64,000 nucleotides of DNA from Xenorhabdus ishibashii (GTDB lineage Bacteria; Pseudomonadota; Gammaproteobacteria; Enterobacterales; Enterobacteriaceae): positions 2,418,001-2,482,000 of the forward strand of contig NZ_NJAK01000001.1 of the NCBI RefSeq assembly GCF_002632755.1, in the 5' to 3' direction. The position numbers and the translations under genes were made by a program. This document shows positions 50,784 to 60,661 of the stretch, in pieces; within the stretch, counting starts at the first letter, position 1, and every line of letters begins with the position of its first letter. The notes under the pieces are model-generated. The model was not told the origin of the DNA. It did no database searches and saw only the letters and a program-made list of their open reading frames with translations.

Positions 50784-51689
50784 TCATTGAGGCCATAACC
50801 AAGCTGCACCACGTACACCACTGGAATCACCATGCACGGCTTTTCTGATTGGTGTTGCACACTCTCCACCAAAAACCCACTCTTTAACTAAATCGGGCAA
50901 CGTCTGGTAAAGACGATCAACATTGCTCATGCCACCGCCAAGTACAATGACATCCGGATCCAATAAATTAATCACCTGTGCCAGCGCCCGTGCTAAACGC
51001 CTTTCATAACGGCGCATCGCCAACTCCGCGAACTCATCACCCTGTGCTAAAGCCTCTATGATTTCATGGCCTTTTTTCTGCACTCCGCTCAAGCGGAAGT
51101 AATCCGTCATAAATCCGGTGCCTGATACAAATGTTTCAGTACATCCTGGTTTGCCACAAAAACAGCGTACTTCATCCTGATATACGCGATCTTCTTCATC
51201 CATCCACGGTAATGGATTATGCCCCCACTCCCCTGCCAATCCATTGCCACCAGCATGAACCCGTCCCTCAAATGCAATGCCTGAGCCACAACCTGTTCCA
51301 ATGATAACGGCAAATACCATTGGCATTCCTTCACCCGCACCATCTGTGGCTTCCGACACAGCCAGACAATTGGCATCGTTAGCGATACGCACTTCACGCC
51401 CCAGCAAAGTGGCAATATCCTTATCCAATATCTTTCCATTCAGCCAAACTGAGTTGGCATTTTTTACCTTTCCGGTAAAAGGCGAAATTGCACCAGGAAT
51501 GCCAATTCCCACGGTTCCTTGCTGTCCGGTTGTTTGTTCCGCATCAATAACCAACCTAACGATGGCTGCCAATGTTTTCTGATAATCATTGCAGGGAGTA
51601 TCTACCCGTTTGCGAAATAACTCTTCCCCTTGATCGCCTAATGCAATCACTTCAATCTTGGTTCCACCGAGATCAATTCCTATACGCAT
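50784..51689 (-). CDS. mak: Fructokinase Mak (ROK family)
   Basis: Mak phosphorylates fructose and, weakly, mannose. The 301-residue ROK kinase has the ATP-binding start [19 protein letters not shown], the ROK segments [20 protein letters not shown] and [20 protein letters not shown], and the zinc-binding [17 protein letters not shown]. An AGGAAAAG site precedes the ATG. It is divergent from rdgC, as in E. coli. Confidence 0.95.
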   Translation of the reverse strand: MRIGIDLGGTKIEVIALGDQGEELFRKRVDTPCNDYQKTLAAIVRLVIDAEQTTGQQGTVGIGIPGAISPFTGKVKNANSVWLNGKILDKDIATLLGREVRIANDANCLAVSEATDGAGEGMPMVFAVIIGTGCGSGIAFEGRVHAGGNGLAGEWGHNPLPWMDEEDRVYQDEVRCFCGKPGCTETFVSGTGFMTDYFRLSGVQKKGHEIIEALAQGDEFAELAMRRYERRLARALAQVINLLDPDVIVLGGGMSNVDRLYQTLPDLVKEWVFGGECATPIRKAVHGDSSGVRGAAWLWPQ

Positions 51690-51857
51690 AGCTTACTTTT
51701 CCTATTTAGCGGGATGACGTTTTTTATTATATGAGAATAAGGCAGTGATTATATGAAACGAATGAAGTTCTAGGGCTTCGTCATATGATTCGTTATCATG
51801 CTCCCTTATATTTTAAGATGACCTTTGTCACAATGAGCAACAATATGGGGTAACTGC

Positions 51858-52769
51858 ATGTTATGGTTCAAAAATTTAATGATTTACCGTTTAAACCGAG
51901 AATTCTCCCTTTCGGCGGATGAACTGGAAAAACAATTAAGTCCATTGGCATTCACCCCATGTGGCAGCCAGGATATGATGAAAACGGGCTGGGTTTCTCC
52001 AATGGGTGCTCACGGTGAAGCATTAACCCATGCTGCTGGCAATCAAATTCTTATCTGCGCACGCAAAGAAGAGAAAATGCTGCCTTCTCCGGTAATTAAG
52101 CAGGAATTACAAGCCAAAATAGCCCGTCTGGAAGGTGAACAACACCGCAAACTGAAAAAGACAGAGAAAGATTCATTGAAAGATGAAGTCATTCATACTC
52201 TGTTGCCAAGGGCATTCAGCCGTTTCAGCCAAACCTATATTTGGATCGATACCGTCAACCATTTGGTCATCGTTGATGCCGCCAGCGCAAAACGTGCTGA
52301 AGATAATCTGGCATTGCTGAGAAAAACATTGGGTTCTCTGCCGGTTGTGCCGTTGACTTTCACTGATCCTATTGAAATGACCTTAACTAAATGGGTACGT
52401 TCAGGTGATCTTCCTACCGGTTATGCCCTGATGGATGAAGCCGAGCTAAAAGCCGTTCTTGAAGAAGGCGGAGTCATTCGCTGTAAGAAACAGGATTTGG
52501 TCTCAGACGAAATTGCGGCGCATATTGAATCCGGCAAATATGTTACTAAGTTGGCCTTAGATTGGGAAGAACGCATTCAGTTTATGCTGTCAGATGACGG
52601 CTCATTCAAACGCATCAAATTCAGTGAAACTTTACGTGAGCAAAATGATGATATCGATCGTGAAGATGTTGCCCAACGATTCGATGCTGATTTTACTTTA
52701 ATGACAGGGGAACTCAGTGCGCTAATCAAAAATACGATTGATGCGCTGGGCGGCGAGGCCGAAAGGTAA
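51858..52769 (+). CDS. rdgC: Recombination-associated protein RdgC
   Basis: RdgC is a ring-shaped DNA-binding dimer that limits RecA activity. The 303-residue protein has the expected start [20 protein letters not shown] and the blocks [55 protein letters not shown] and [20 protein letters not shown]. It is divergent from mak and convergent with the porin gene, with a shared terminator. Confidence 0.97.
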   Translation: MLWFKNLMIYRLNREFSLSADELEKQLSPLAFTPCGSQDMMKTGWVSPMGAHGEALTHAAGNQILICARKEEKMLPSPVIKQELQAKIARLEGEQHRKLKKTEKDSLKDEVIHTLLPRAFSRFSQTYIWIDTVNHLVIVDAASAKRAEDNLALLRKTLGSLPVVPLTFTDPIEMTLTKWVRSGDLPTGYALMDEAELKAVLEEGGVIRCKKQDLVSDEIAAHIESGKYVTKLALDWEERIQFMLSDDGSFKRIKFSETLREQNDDIDREDVAQRFDADFTLMTGELSALIKNTIDALGGEAER

Positions 52770-52777
52770 TCAAAAAT

Positions 52778-52806
52778 GAACTGCCTCAAACCGATTGAGG
52801 CAGTTC
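52778..52806. terminator. Bidirectional terminator between rdgC and the porin gene
   Basis: GAACTGCCTCAA at 52778-52789 pairs perfectly with TTGAGGCAGTTC at 52795-52806 over a 5-base loop. It sits between two convergent genes. Confidence 0.85.
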
Positions 52807-52813
52807 AATACAA

Positions 52814-53962
52814 TTAGAAGCGATAAACCAAACCAACACCAAAGACGTCATCAGTGCTGATTTGCGCTTTCTTGGTAAAATCATTGTCTTTCAATAGGTT
52901 GAATTGATATTCCGCGTACGTGCCCATATTTTTATTGAAATCATAGAAGGCACCGACTGAAACATATTTCACCAAATCTTCAGAATCTTTGTCTGTCAAT
53001 ATGCTCTTGTCAGACAGGTCATGACCCAAATCTTTACCTTTGGAATAAACAAACGCGACAGAGGGGCGCAAGCCGAAATCAAACTGATACTGAGCCGTCA
53101 GTTCAATATTTTGAGCTTTATTGGCAAACATCGTATGGTTATCTACAGCACTTCCAAATCGGGTTAAGTTACGGGTTTCACCATACATAGCCGCCAGATA
53201 GACATTATCTTTGTCATACTTGGCAGAGACGATCCATGCTTCGGCTTTATTCCCTTTTGCCAGAACCTTAGCCGCATCAGAACCCAGTTTTTGTGCCGAA
53301 GTACGGTTAGAGTTACCGTATGATGCCCCAATATTAAAGCCATTACCAAAATCATAAGTACTGGAAAGACCAAAACCATCACCATTTTGTTTTGCAACAT
53401 CGCTACGACTATTTTTAGTACTGCCATCATTTTTAGCTTGATACTGCAAGGCAAAATTCAGACCATTCGCCAAACCAAAAAAGTCAGTGTTGCGGTAGGT
53501 TAATAAGCCTGTTGAACGCCCCATCATGAAGTTATCGGTAGCCGCCATAGAGTCACCACCAAATACTGGCAATGCATCTGTCCATGAGTTGGCGTCATAA
53601 ACGACACCATAATTACGCCCATAATCCAGCGAACCATATTCGCCAAATTTCAGTCCGGCGAAAGCCAAACGTGTTCTGGTATTTGCCCCACTCTCTACTT
53701 CTGTGCCATTAGCACCCATGTTGAATTCCCAGCGCCCGAAGCCAGTCAGGATATCCGTAATTTGGGTTGAACCTTTAATACCGATACGACCGACAGAACC
53801 ATCACCAGACTGTGCATCTGATTTGGAGAAAATTCTTTGAACATCTGCCTTTCCATACAAATCTATTTTATTACCATTTTTATTATAAATTTCAGCAGCA
53901 TTCGCTGCTCCTGTAATGAGAAGTACCGGAATTGCCATTGCTATTGCGTTGCGTGTTATCAT
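52814..53962 (-). CDS. OmpC/OmpF-type general porin
   Basis: This is a trimeric outer-membrane beta-barrel of the enterobacterial general porin family (OpnP-like in Xenorhabdus). The frame opens at 53977. I prefer the ATG at 53960-53962, which has a GAGG site nine bases upstream and gives a 22-residue signal peptide ending TGAANA before AEIYNKNGNKIDLYGKADV. The mature protein is about 360 residues. It has the constriction-loop region with FGGDSMAATDNFMMGR and ends in the assembly signal VFGVGLVYRF with terminal Phe. Confidence 0.93.
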   Translation of the reverse strand: MITRNAIAMAIPVLLITGAANAAEIYNKNGNKIDLYGKADVQRIFSKSDAQSGDGSVGRIGIKGSTQITDILTGFGRWEFNMGANGTEVESGANTRTRLAFAGLKFGEYGSLDYGRNYGVVYDANSWTDALPVFGGDSMAATDNFMMGRSTGLLTYRNTDFFGLANGLNFALQYQAKNDGSTKNSRSDVAKQNGDGFGLSSTYDFGNGFNIGASYGNSNRTSAQKLGSDAAKVLAKGNKAEAWIVSAKYDKDNVYLAAMYGETRNLTRFGSAVDNHTMFANKAQNIELTAQYQFDFGLRPSVAFVYSKGKDLGHDLSDKSILTDKDSEDLVKYVSVGAFYDFNKNMGTYAEYQFNLLKDNDFTKKAQISTDDVFGVGLVYRF

Positions 53963-53977
53963 TATCATAATCCTCAC

Positions 53978-54400
53978 TCATCTTGTTATTATTTAGCTAC
54001 CGCCAAGAGGTCCATATTCCAAAAACGACTTTCTTTGGAATAATACATAATCAGGTGGGCGGAATATTTTACTTGTTTTGGTTAAATAAGTGTTAAATTT
54101 GTAACAAGTGATGATGATAATAAAATTTAACGAAACCTTTTGCTAACAATAATTAGCAAAAAATGCCATCCTGTGAAGAGTGTCACATTATAGGGATACT
54201 CTCTATAACCCAACACTATCAATTATGATAATAGTTAATTAAAAACAGTAAGTTATAAATAATGAGATGTGTAATAAAAAATGGATCCGTCTACGAAAAA
54301 TGGCAGAAAATTATCTATCGCCCCTGCCGGTAGGGTCACCAGTATTATACTATCGCGCTTCCTCGACAGGGAAATATTCTGCACCTATCAATTCATAATA
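53978..54400. promoter_or_regulatory. Porin upstream region
   Basis: The 420-bp gap upstream of the porin contains no gene. On the minus strand CTTGTTACAAATTTAACAC, near 54090-54110, faintly resembles OmpR-type sites (GTTACA-like half-sites), as expected for a porin promoter. I cannot identify a MicF-like antisense RNA. Confidence 0.35.
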
Positions 54401-55444
54401 TTAAATAGTTATGATTGACGAAGTTATCTTGGATTTTCTCAATAAAACACATAACATATATGACAAAACAAAAGCGAGTAGTGAATACACTATTATATAA
54501 ACATATATATTTACGTAATGAAATTCCTTCAACAAGAATTTATGGATAAAATCATTGTGTATTTCAACAACAAAAATATTATGTACGAGATATATGCCTA
54601 GTATGTTTTTGCTAATATCTCCTGTTATGCTTGATATTTTACTTACACTTAGATTAACCAAGAATAAAAATAAGCATACGGAAGAGATCTGGAGAAAGAT
54701 ATTATAAAACTTCCCATAAAAGAAAGCCATCCCTGTCCTGAGCGATATAAAAGAAAGTAAAATTAATGAGATGATGGAGAATACTAACAGAATTATATGT
54801 TTAAAGGAGAAAGGTTTTATTTTAGGCTTAGTAAGCCCTATATACCCTCCAATCAGGAAACTGAGAAGTCCTTCAACCTGGAATGGAAGTAAAATATCAA
54901 AGGGCACGATGGAAAAGTGATATTTATAATCTGTCAATGCATTCAATAATGTAAAATTGGAAATAACAAAAATTATAATTATTATCTTTATAAGACCTTT
55001 AGCGTTTTCTGGATTAAATGAATTCCGTATCAATGGAGTTAGTATATACAAAGAGATTATTGCAAAAATAAACCATAAATGAGTAGCATCTGATATAAAT
55101 CTGCTAACATTAACATAGCTTAAAAAACTGACAGTAGTAATTGTTGTGAATTTACTAATAAAGAAATTATCATAGATGTAATAAAAGGATAACCAAAACA
55201 ACAATACAATTAAAATCTTCTTAACCTTATTAATTACATAAGTTGTTTGGTTTTCATGTTTGTTATTTAGTAAAAAATAACCACTGCACATAAAGAATAA
55301 CGAAACACCCAATTGACCTGCTTGTCTATACAAATATAAAATCACGTCATTCTCATAACGTAACAAGAAGAATAATGTGACGTGAGATACTACAACGAAA
55401 AATATAGAAATTATTTTCAATAAATCGATGGTTAGAACTCTCAT
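54401..55444 (-). CDS. Acyltransferase-3 family integral membrane protein
   Basis: The 347-residue protein has about ten hydrophobic helices and the acyltransferase-3 pattern at its N-terminus (LTIDLLKIISIFFVVVSHV, with the conserved His, then QAGQLGVSLFFMCSGYFLL). The family O-acylates surface polysaccharides and other compounds. It is 12 bp downstream of an SGNH-hydrolase gene, and some acyltransferase-3 systems use an SGNH partner domain. Both genes are very AT-rich compared with flanking core genes, which suggests acquisition. The target is unknown. Confidence 0.85.
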   Translation of the reverse strand: MRVLTIDLLKIISIFFVVVSHVTLFFLLRYENDVILYLYRQAGQLGVSLFFMCSGYFLLNNKHENQTTYVINKVKKILIVLLFWLSFYYIYDNFFISKFTTITTVSFLSYVNVSRFISDATHLWFIFAIISLYILTPLIRNSFNPENAKGLIKIIIIIFVISNFTLLNALTDYKYHFSIVPFDILLPFQVEGLLSFLIGGYIGLTKPKIKPFSFKHIILLVFSIISLILLSFISLRTGMAFFYGKFYNIFLQISSVCLFLFLVNLSVSKISSITGDISKNILGIYLVHNIFVVEIHNDFIHKFLLKEFHYVNIYVYIIVYSLLAFVLSYMLCVLLRKSKITSSIITI

Positions 55445-55456
55445 GCAAAACTCCTC

Positions 55457-56113
55457 TTAAATTGATAACATAAAGTTTGCAATTTTAGGTGCTATTTTTG
55501 TCATGCCTATTTTTGATGGATGCAGTCCATCGGACTCTGTACCTGAGCTATTACTGGTCATGATATCTATATTTTCCTCATTAAAACCGGAGTTTTTCAA
55601 TAAATCCAGATACGGGATAGAGTAGCTTTCACACACTTCTCTGCAAACATTGCAATAATCAGATAAATAGTATCCTTTCAAATTTTTCTTGTTCATGCCT
55701 CTTTCTATTGAGACAGGTGTTGTTATGATGAACCCTATCCTTGATAATGGGTATTGCTTTGTGACTCCTGTCATCAATAAATGCATAGCGCCAATAAATG
55801 TTAATGGTGTTTTTTCTTTACTGTCACCTATTTCTATTCCTCCATAAGAACCAAAATTATAGCCAAAATCGTTAACCCCTCCCCATATGGTAATGATGTC
55901 TGGGTTGTTTCCCATTTCTTTATATCTTAAACAAATAGCAGAACTATCATTTTTATCTTTTTGAGCTATACATGTTCCTCCAATGCCGTAATTCACAAAT
56001 TTTCTTAGCCCTAACATTTCAGTCACGATGGGTTGATACCACCCTCTTTCTGTTATGCTGTCTCCAAGTGAGAACCAAACTTGCCCCGCCAAATGAGATT
56101 GAATATAAGACAT
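55457..56113 (-). CDS. SGNH/GDSL-type hydrolase
   Basis: The 218-residue protein has the SGNH blocks in order: Ser in WFSLGDSITERGWYQPIV, Gly in VNYGIGGTCIAQ, Asn in TIWGGVNDFGYNFG and the Asp-His pair in DGLHPSKIGMTKIAP. No signal peptide is seen. Known relatives are esterases or acetyltransferases acting on carbohydrates. It is first in a two-gene unit with the acyltransferase-3 protein; a joint role in O-acylation or deacylation is inferred. Confidence 0.85.
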   Translation of the reverse strand: MSYIQSHLAGQVWFSLGDSITERGWYQPIVTEMLGLRKFVNYGIGGTCIAQKDKNDSSAICLRYKEMGNNPDIITIWGGVNDFGYNFGSYGGIEIGDSKEKTPLTFIGAMHLLMTGVTKQYPLSRIGFIITTPVSIERGMNKKNLKGYYLSDYCNVCREVCESYSIPYLDLLKNSGFNEENIDIMTSNSSGTESDGLHPSKIGMTKIAPKIANFMLSI

Positions 56114-56421
56114 TTCTTTTCCTTTGCTTTTTCTGGAATGATGATCGGGTTGTTTCTGGAGGTATCTTCCCCAGAAAAAAGGATACCCACATCACAGTAT
56201 TTGCCCGCAATAAAGAAATTAACAGTTAAATCCGTAAAAGATTGTGTGCAACTTATCATTCTGTAATTTTTTATAAATATTATTGATGAAGTTTCGGTTG
56301 ATAATTAATCAAGATGTTGCAGAGGCAAAAAAACAACAGGTGTAAGTTTATTTTAAGTAACAAGTTAATAACCAATGAAAATATAAAACGAATATATTAT
56401 AAAATAATTAAATATTAACAC
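56114..56421. other. AT-rich gap upstream of the SGNH gene
   Basis: No gene is recognisable in this 300-bp stretch. It should contain the promoter of the SGNH/acyltransferase pair on the minus strand. Short open frames here lack any recognisable content. Confidence 0.5.
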
Positions 56422-56447
56422 TTTTGACAAATATATATTTGTCAAAA
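56422..56447. promoter_or_regulatory. Perfect 26-bp palindrome
   Basis: The stretch is its own reverse complement, with half-site TTTTGACAAATAT. It lies about 80 bp beyond the end of the PTS regulator and 310 bp upstream of the SGNH gene. It could be a binding site for a dimeric regulator or an AT-rich hairpin. The core TTGACAAATATAT also occurs once near 4384. Confidence 0.5.
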
Positions 56448-56449
56448 TG

Positions 56450-56480
56450 AAGGCTGAAAATACCTATTCCCAGCCTTTTA
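56450..56480. terminator. Terminator-like hairpin after the PTS regulator
   Basis: AAGGCTG at 56450-56456 pairs with CAGCCTT at 56471-56477, with T-rich sequence on both sides. It lies about 50 bases past the stop of the minus-strand regulator. Confidence 0.55.
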
Positions 56481-56528
56481 TTTGTCAATAATACTTATTT
56501 CAACATATTATATTGCGAGGCTAAATTC

Positions 56529-58478
56529 TCACCCTATTGGTAATGAGGTGATGTAATGATGATGATCTTCAATTAAAATATCTTGAAACTTTTCGAAATC
56601 AGTGATTTTACCAAGTGCACCAATAACGCCATCGTGATTGAAGATATCCAACAATGCATCATAACTCTCAGCAAAATATGTCCTGTCTACCCGATTTATT
56701 GCACTCAAAAATACTACATGCACACGTTCATATTTTCCCCAACGTATACCTTTTGGGCTGATGACTACAGCGATACAGGTTTTCACCGCATCCAGTTTTA
56801 TCGAATGAGGTAATGCGAAAATGCCAAATGCTGTCGAAGAGGCATTCTCACGCTCATACACATAGTTGATGAAATCAGCTTCAACATAGCCCTTCGCTAA
56901 CATTTTCTGGCAAACTATTTCTATAAGTTCATCTCGATTGCGAAGATTAGGATTAAAAAGAAAAAGTTCAGGATCAAAGAATAAATCAATATTTCTGATT
57001 AACGTTGCCTTTTTCCGGTTTGCATTGGCTGTGTCAATTTTTTCCATTAATTCAGAATGCTTATCTCTTAAATGAAAAGGTGAGATGTAAACAGTTTCAT
57101 AATATCGCTCTGGCGAAAAATTTATTGTCGTAATCAATAACTCAAATGCCATACCTTCCAATTCAGCAGGCTGTGAAATAATCTTAATAATATTTATTTC
57201 ATCACCAAAATCACGTAATAGTTGATGGTAAATTTTATTTTCAATTCCACGATAACTCGGACACAGAAGTACGGTTCTAATTTTAGTAATATTTCTTTTT
57301 TTCCGTTCAAACTCCGCCCCAACATGTAATGCAATGAAGGAAATTTCATCTTCATTCAATTTATTATTGAAATATCTATTTAACTGTAAAGAAATGAAGA
57401 TAGCAATATCAAAAACGATTCTGCACTCCTTTTTGATTATTTCCAGCATGGGATTTTTAGTGTAAATTTTATGTTTCAACCTTGTTTGTAGCCCTGACAA
57501 GTGTAAGGACAGCAAAGAGATAAAATCATCGGAAGCCAAATCAATCAGATAATTTTCTTGCACAGATTCAGCTAACTTCCGGGTAAATTGATAAAGTTTA
57601 ACGCCAACTAAGTCAATAATTTCATTATCTATCTTATTAAGGTTTGTATTGGTTTTCAAAAAAAGATAGCAAGATCTTCTTTCATTTTCAGGAATAAAAA
57701 TCTCAAAACAAAGTTGAAGCTTGTCGCATAATTCATCTGAGATCAATCTTAGATCACTATTTTCTATAGGTAATGCCCGATTCTCCAGATACCTGCCTTT
57801 TTTCAAACGTTCTATCAGTATCAGAAAATGTAAAATAAGATTAGTATACGAAAAATCACTAAGATACAATTCCCACTTATCAAAAACGTTGGTCATTATT
57901 TCAATAACATCTTTAACTTGCTTTCTCTCAAATATTTTTTCCAATACTTTTGAGTCAATAAAACGATAGCTCGTTTGTTCAAAGATCGTGTAAGAAACTA
58001 ATTTTCTTAAATCATGTTCAGTGCCTAATATTTCAATACTATTGTTTTTACATAAAAATTTCACGTTGAAGCGTTGAAATGATGTATTCATCTTATATAC
58101 TAATGCCTTTAACGTAGAATCACTTATACATAAATCATTGCTTAGGTCATATATATTACTGCTCCTCTTAAATAACAAGATTGCTTTAATGATAAAGTTT
58201 GCTCTTTCTTGATATGTTTTGGGCAAACTGTTCTTCTGTAAATTTAACTGTTTTACTATATTTTGTGACAATAAATTTTGTGATAACAAATACCCCTGAC
58301 GACTGGAAATAATAATTTTTTGTTCATGCAGTCCATTAATTTCTGCAACGTAATTCTTTACAGATCTTATTGATACCGCCAAGATTTGAGATAATTTTAA
58401 TGCTGAAACAGGGTTCTTCTGAGTTAATAGGTGTTCTAATAAATCTTTCAGTTTAATTCTTAACATAACAATACCCAT
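56529..58478 (-). CDS. PRD-containing BglG/LicR-type PTS transcriptional regulator
   Basis: The 649-residue protein has the multi-domain plan of LicR/MtlR activators. There are N-terminal helix-turn-helix domains (VSALKLSQILAVSIRSVKNY), two PTS regulation domains in the middle (FISLLSLHLSGLQTRL and DEISFIALHVGAEFERK carry the likely phosphorylatable His), an EIIB-like domain (RTVLLCPSYRGIENKIYHQL) and a C-terminal EIIA-like domain with GIFALPHSIKLDAVKTCIAV. It is divergent from the PTS operon at 58657, which it very probably activates under control of PTS phosphorylation. ATG at 58466 is an alternative start. Confidence 0.88.
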   Translation of the reverse strand: MGIVMLRIKLKDLLEHLLTQKNPVSALKLSQILAVSIRSVKNYVAEINGLHEQKIIISSRQGYLLSQNLLSQNIVKQLNLQKNSLPKTYQERANFIIKAILLFKRSSNIYDLSNDLCISDSTLKALVYKMNTSFQRFNVKFLCKNNSIEILGTEHDLRKLVSYTIFEQTSYRFIDSKVLEKIFERKQVKDVIEIMTNVFDKWELYLSDFSYTNLILHFLILIERLKKGRYLENRALPIENSDLRLISDELCDKLQLCFEIFIPENERRSCYLFLKTNTNLNKIDNEIIDLVGVKLYQFTRKLAESVQENYLIDLASDDFISLLSLHLSGLQTRLKHKIYTKNPMLEIIKKECRIVFDIAIFISLQLNRYFNNKLNEDEISFIALHVGAEFERKKRNITKIRTVLLCPSYRGIENKIYHQLLRDFGDEINIIKIISQPAELEGMAFELLITTINFSPERYYETVYISPFHLRDKHSELMEKIDTANANRKKATLIRNIDLFFDPELFLFNPNLRNRDELIEIVCQKMLAKGYVEADFINYVYERENASSTAFGIFALPHSIKLDAVKTCIAVVISPKGIRWGKYERVHVVFLSAINRVDRTYFAESYDALLDIFNHDGVIGALGKITDFEKFQDILIEDHHHYITSLPIG

Positions 58479-58656
58479 AACAATAACTATAAAATTAAAA
58501 ATAATGATTTAATATTACTGTTAATATTTTCATTTAAAAATAAAAACCTGCCCTCTATGAGTGCAAATATTAATTTGAATATACAAGAAAAATGGTAGAG
58601 AGTGTATCCACATAAAAAATAGCAATCAATGAACTACTCAATAACAAGAGGTTTAC

Positions 58657-58971
58657 ATGAAAAAGATATTTATTATGTTATGCTGCGGGGCAGGTATTTC
58701 TAGCGGAATGCTGGCAACCAGAACCCGCAATGCAGCAAAAGATAAAGACATCCCTGTCACTGTTGAAGCCAGAAGTGAAAGTGAAGTCGCAGAGTATTTT
58801 TCTGTAATCGATATTTTATTCCTTGGGCCACACTATGCTTCACAGCAAAAAGAGTTTCAGAAACATGCCGACCGTTATCATATTCCTGTCATGGTGGTAC
58901 CACAAGAAATCTATGGAAGATTAGATGGTAAAGCATTACTTGATTTGGCGATAAATACCCTAAAAAACTAA
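58657..58971 (+). CDS. PTS system lactose/cellobiose-type EIIB component
   Basis: The 104-residue protein starts KKIFIMLCCGAGISSGMLAT, the phospho-cysteine loop of the lactose/cellobiose EIIB family, with Cys10 the likely phosphorylated residue. The remainder (DILFLGPHYASQQKEFQKHA, then VVPQEIYGRLDGKALLDLAI) fits the fold. It is the first gene of the operon, with an AGAGG site before the ATG. It passes phosphate from EIIA to the incoming sugar. Confidence 0.92.
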   Translation: MKKIFIMLCCGAGISSGMLATRTRNAAKDKDIPVTVEARSESEVAEYFSVIDILFLGPHYASQQKEFQKHADRYHIPVMVVPQEIYGRLDGKALLDLAINTLKN

Positions 58972-59034
58972 CTTAATTATTTAAATTAAATTTCACCAGG
59001 GAATTTTAGAGTAAAAATTAAAGAGAGATACAAA

Positions 59035-60279
59035 ATGCAAGCATTTATGTCTTGGTTATCTGACTCATTTGCACCTGCTATGCAAAATTTTACCAAACGG
59101 CCTTGGGTAGCAGCAATTTCTGGGGCAATGCAAAAAAACATCCCTTTTATCTTAGCCGGTTCACTTATCTTTTTTTATAACGTATTTCGTTCTTATTTTT
59201 TGTTTTTGCCCGATCTTGGCAAGATTGCCAATTATTCTTTTGGAATGCTCGGTTTAATTACGGCTTTTATGATTGCAAATCAAATGATGGAGAAGCTGTA
59301 TCACTTTCGCTATACGCTTATTGCCGGACTCACTTCGATTTGTGTTTACATGATGTTCATTAAGCCAGAATTTACCGATGGTAATATGCTCGTCAGTTTT
59401 GATCGCTTTGGCCCAGCGGGAATATTATTAGGCATTATCACCGGACTATTTGTTTCTTATCTCTTTCATTTATATACCAAGTTAGGATTATTGAAAGAGA
59501 GTGCTTTACCTGATTTCGTTGTCGGTTGGATACATGCGATTATTCCCATACTGATTTCCATTGGCAGTGGAACATTGTTGGTCTTCACTTTTGATATTGA
59601 TGTTTTTTCCAAACTATTATCGCTCTTTTCTCCCATCGCTGCATTCGGGCAAACCCTGCCCGGCTTTATTCTCATGGCGCTGATTCCTGCGATAGCCATG
59701 TCTATGGGCATTTCCGTCTGGACATTTACAGGTCTGCAAATGCCAATCTTCATGCTTGGGATCACTGCCAATATTGCGCTGGTCGCTGCTGGTCAGCCAG
59801 CCACAAATATCGTGACTTATGAAACCCTATTTACCGCCGCGTTAATTACCATGGGAGGAACAGGTGCAACACTTGCATTGAATCTTTTAATGCTGTTTTC
59901 AAAATCCAGAGAACTAAAAACAACAGGCTATATCTGTATTGGTCCTTCTTTTTTCAATATTAACGAACCGTTGGTATTTGGTACGCCAATTGTCCTTAAT
60001 CCACTCTTGATGCTACCAATGTGGATCAATGCAATTACCAGTCCAATTATCGTATGGATTTTCATGCGCTCAGATTGGCTGAATATACCGTCGAAAATGA
60101 TTCAAGTTGGTCAAATACCGGCTCCATTTTCCAGTGTCATCATTACGGAAGACTGGCGAGCGATTATTTGTTATGTGGTACTTATGGCCGTTTTCCTTAT
60201 CACCTGGTATCCCTTCTTTAAGGTTTATGAAAAAAAACGTATTGAGGAAGAAAGTGCTAATACAAGTAAACAAGATTGA
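59035..60279 (+). CDS. PTS system lactose/cellobiose-type EIIC permease
   Basis: The 414-residue membrane permease has about ten hydrophobic helices. The lactose/cellobiose EIIC landmarks are NFTKRPWVAAISGAMQKNIP at the N-terminus, MGGTGATLALNLLMLFSKS, and the NEPLVFGTPIVLNPLLMLP motif that holds the sugar-binding Glu. It takes up a beta-glycoside (cellobiose, chitobiose or arbutin-like); the exact sugar cannot be read. An AGAGAG site precedes the ATG. Confidence 0.93.
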   Translation: MQAFMSWLSDSFAPAMQNFTKRPWVAAISGAMQKNIPFILAGSLIFFYNVFRSYFLFLPDLGKIANYSFGMLGLITAFMIANQMMEKLYHFRYTLIAGLTSICVYMMFIKPEFTDGNMLVSFDRFGPAGILLGIITGLFVSYLFHLYTKLGLLKESALPDFVVGWIHAIIPILISIGSGTLLVFTFDIDVFSKLLSLFSPIAAFGQTLPGFILMALIPAIAMSMGISVWTFTGLQMPIFMLGITANIALVAAGQPATNIVTYETLFTAALITMGGTGATLALNLLMLFSKSRELKTTGYICIGPSFFNINEPLVFGTPIVLNPLLMLPMWINAITSPIIVWIFMRSDWLNIPSKMIQVGQIPAPFSSVIITEDWRAIICYVVLMAVFLITWYPFFKVYEKKRIEEESANTSKQD

Positions 60280-60308
60280 ATTGTTTAATTTCATCAGGAA
60301 GTTTAAAA

Positions 60309-60650
60309 ATGAATCGTGAGGACAATATTTTAACCCCCGTTGCTCTGGAAATTATTCTCAATGCAGGTAATGCAAGAGAAAAAAGTGAAGAAGCCATTAA
60401 ATATGCTCATATTGGTGATTTTAAGAATGCCTATTTATATCTGGAGAAAGCCAAAAAAATGATGCTCTCTGCTCATCATGCACAAACTGAGATTATTCAA
60501 AAAGAGACTCAAGGGGAAAGTTTTTATTTAGATCTACTGTTTATCCATGCTCAAGATACGTTAATGACCATACGAAGTGAGCTTAATCTGCGAAAAGAGA
60601 TAATTGGCCTTTATGAATTTATTCATAATATCACTAACAAAAGTCAATAA
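60309..60650 (+). CDS. PTS system lactose/cellobiose-type EIIA component
   Basis: This is a 113-residue three-helix protein. The LacA/ChbA-type EIIA pattern is seen in LEIILNAGNAREKSEEAIKY, LEKAKKMMLSAHHAQTEIIQ and the phosphorylatable His in LLFIHAQDTLMTIRSELNL. The frame opens at 60276 with a TTG inside the EIIC gene. I chose the ATG at 60309, which has an AGGAAG site upstream. It follows EIIC and precedes the glycosidase. Confidence 0.92.
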   Translation: MNREDNILTPVALEIILNAGNAREKSEEAIKYAHIGDFKNAYLYLEKAKKMMLSAHHAQTEIIQKETQGESFYLDLLFIHAQDTLMTIRSELNLRKEIIGLYEFIHNITNKSQ

Positions 60651-60661
60651 AGGAAAACATC

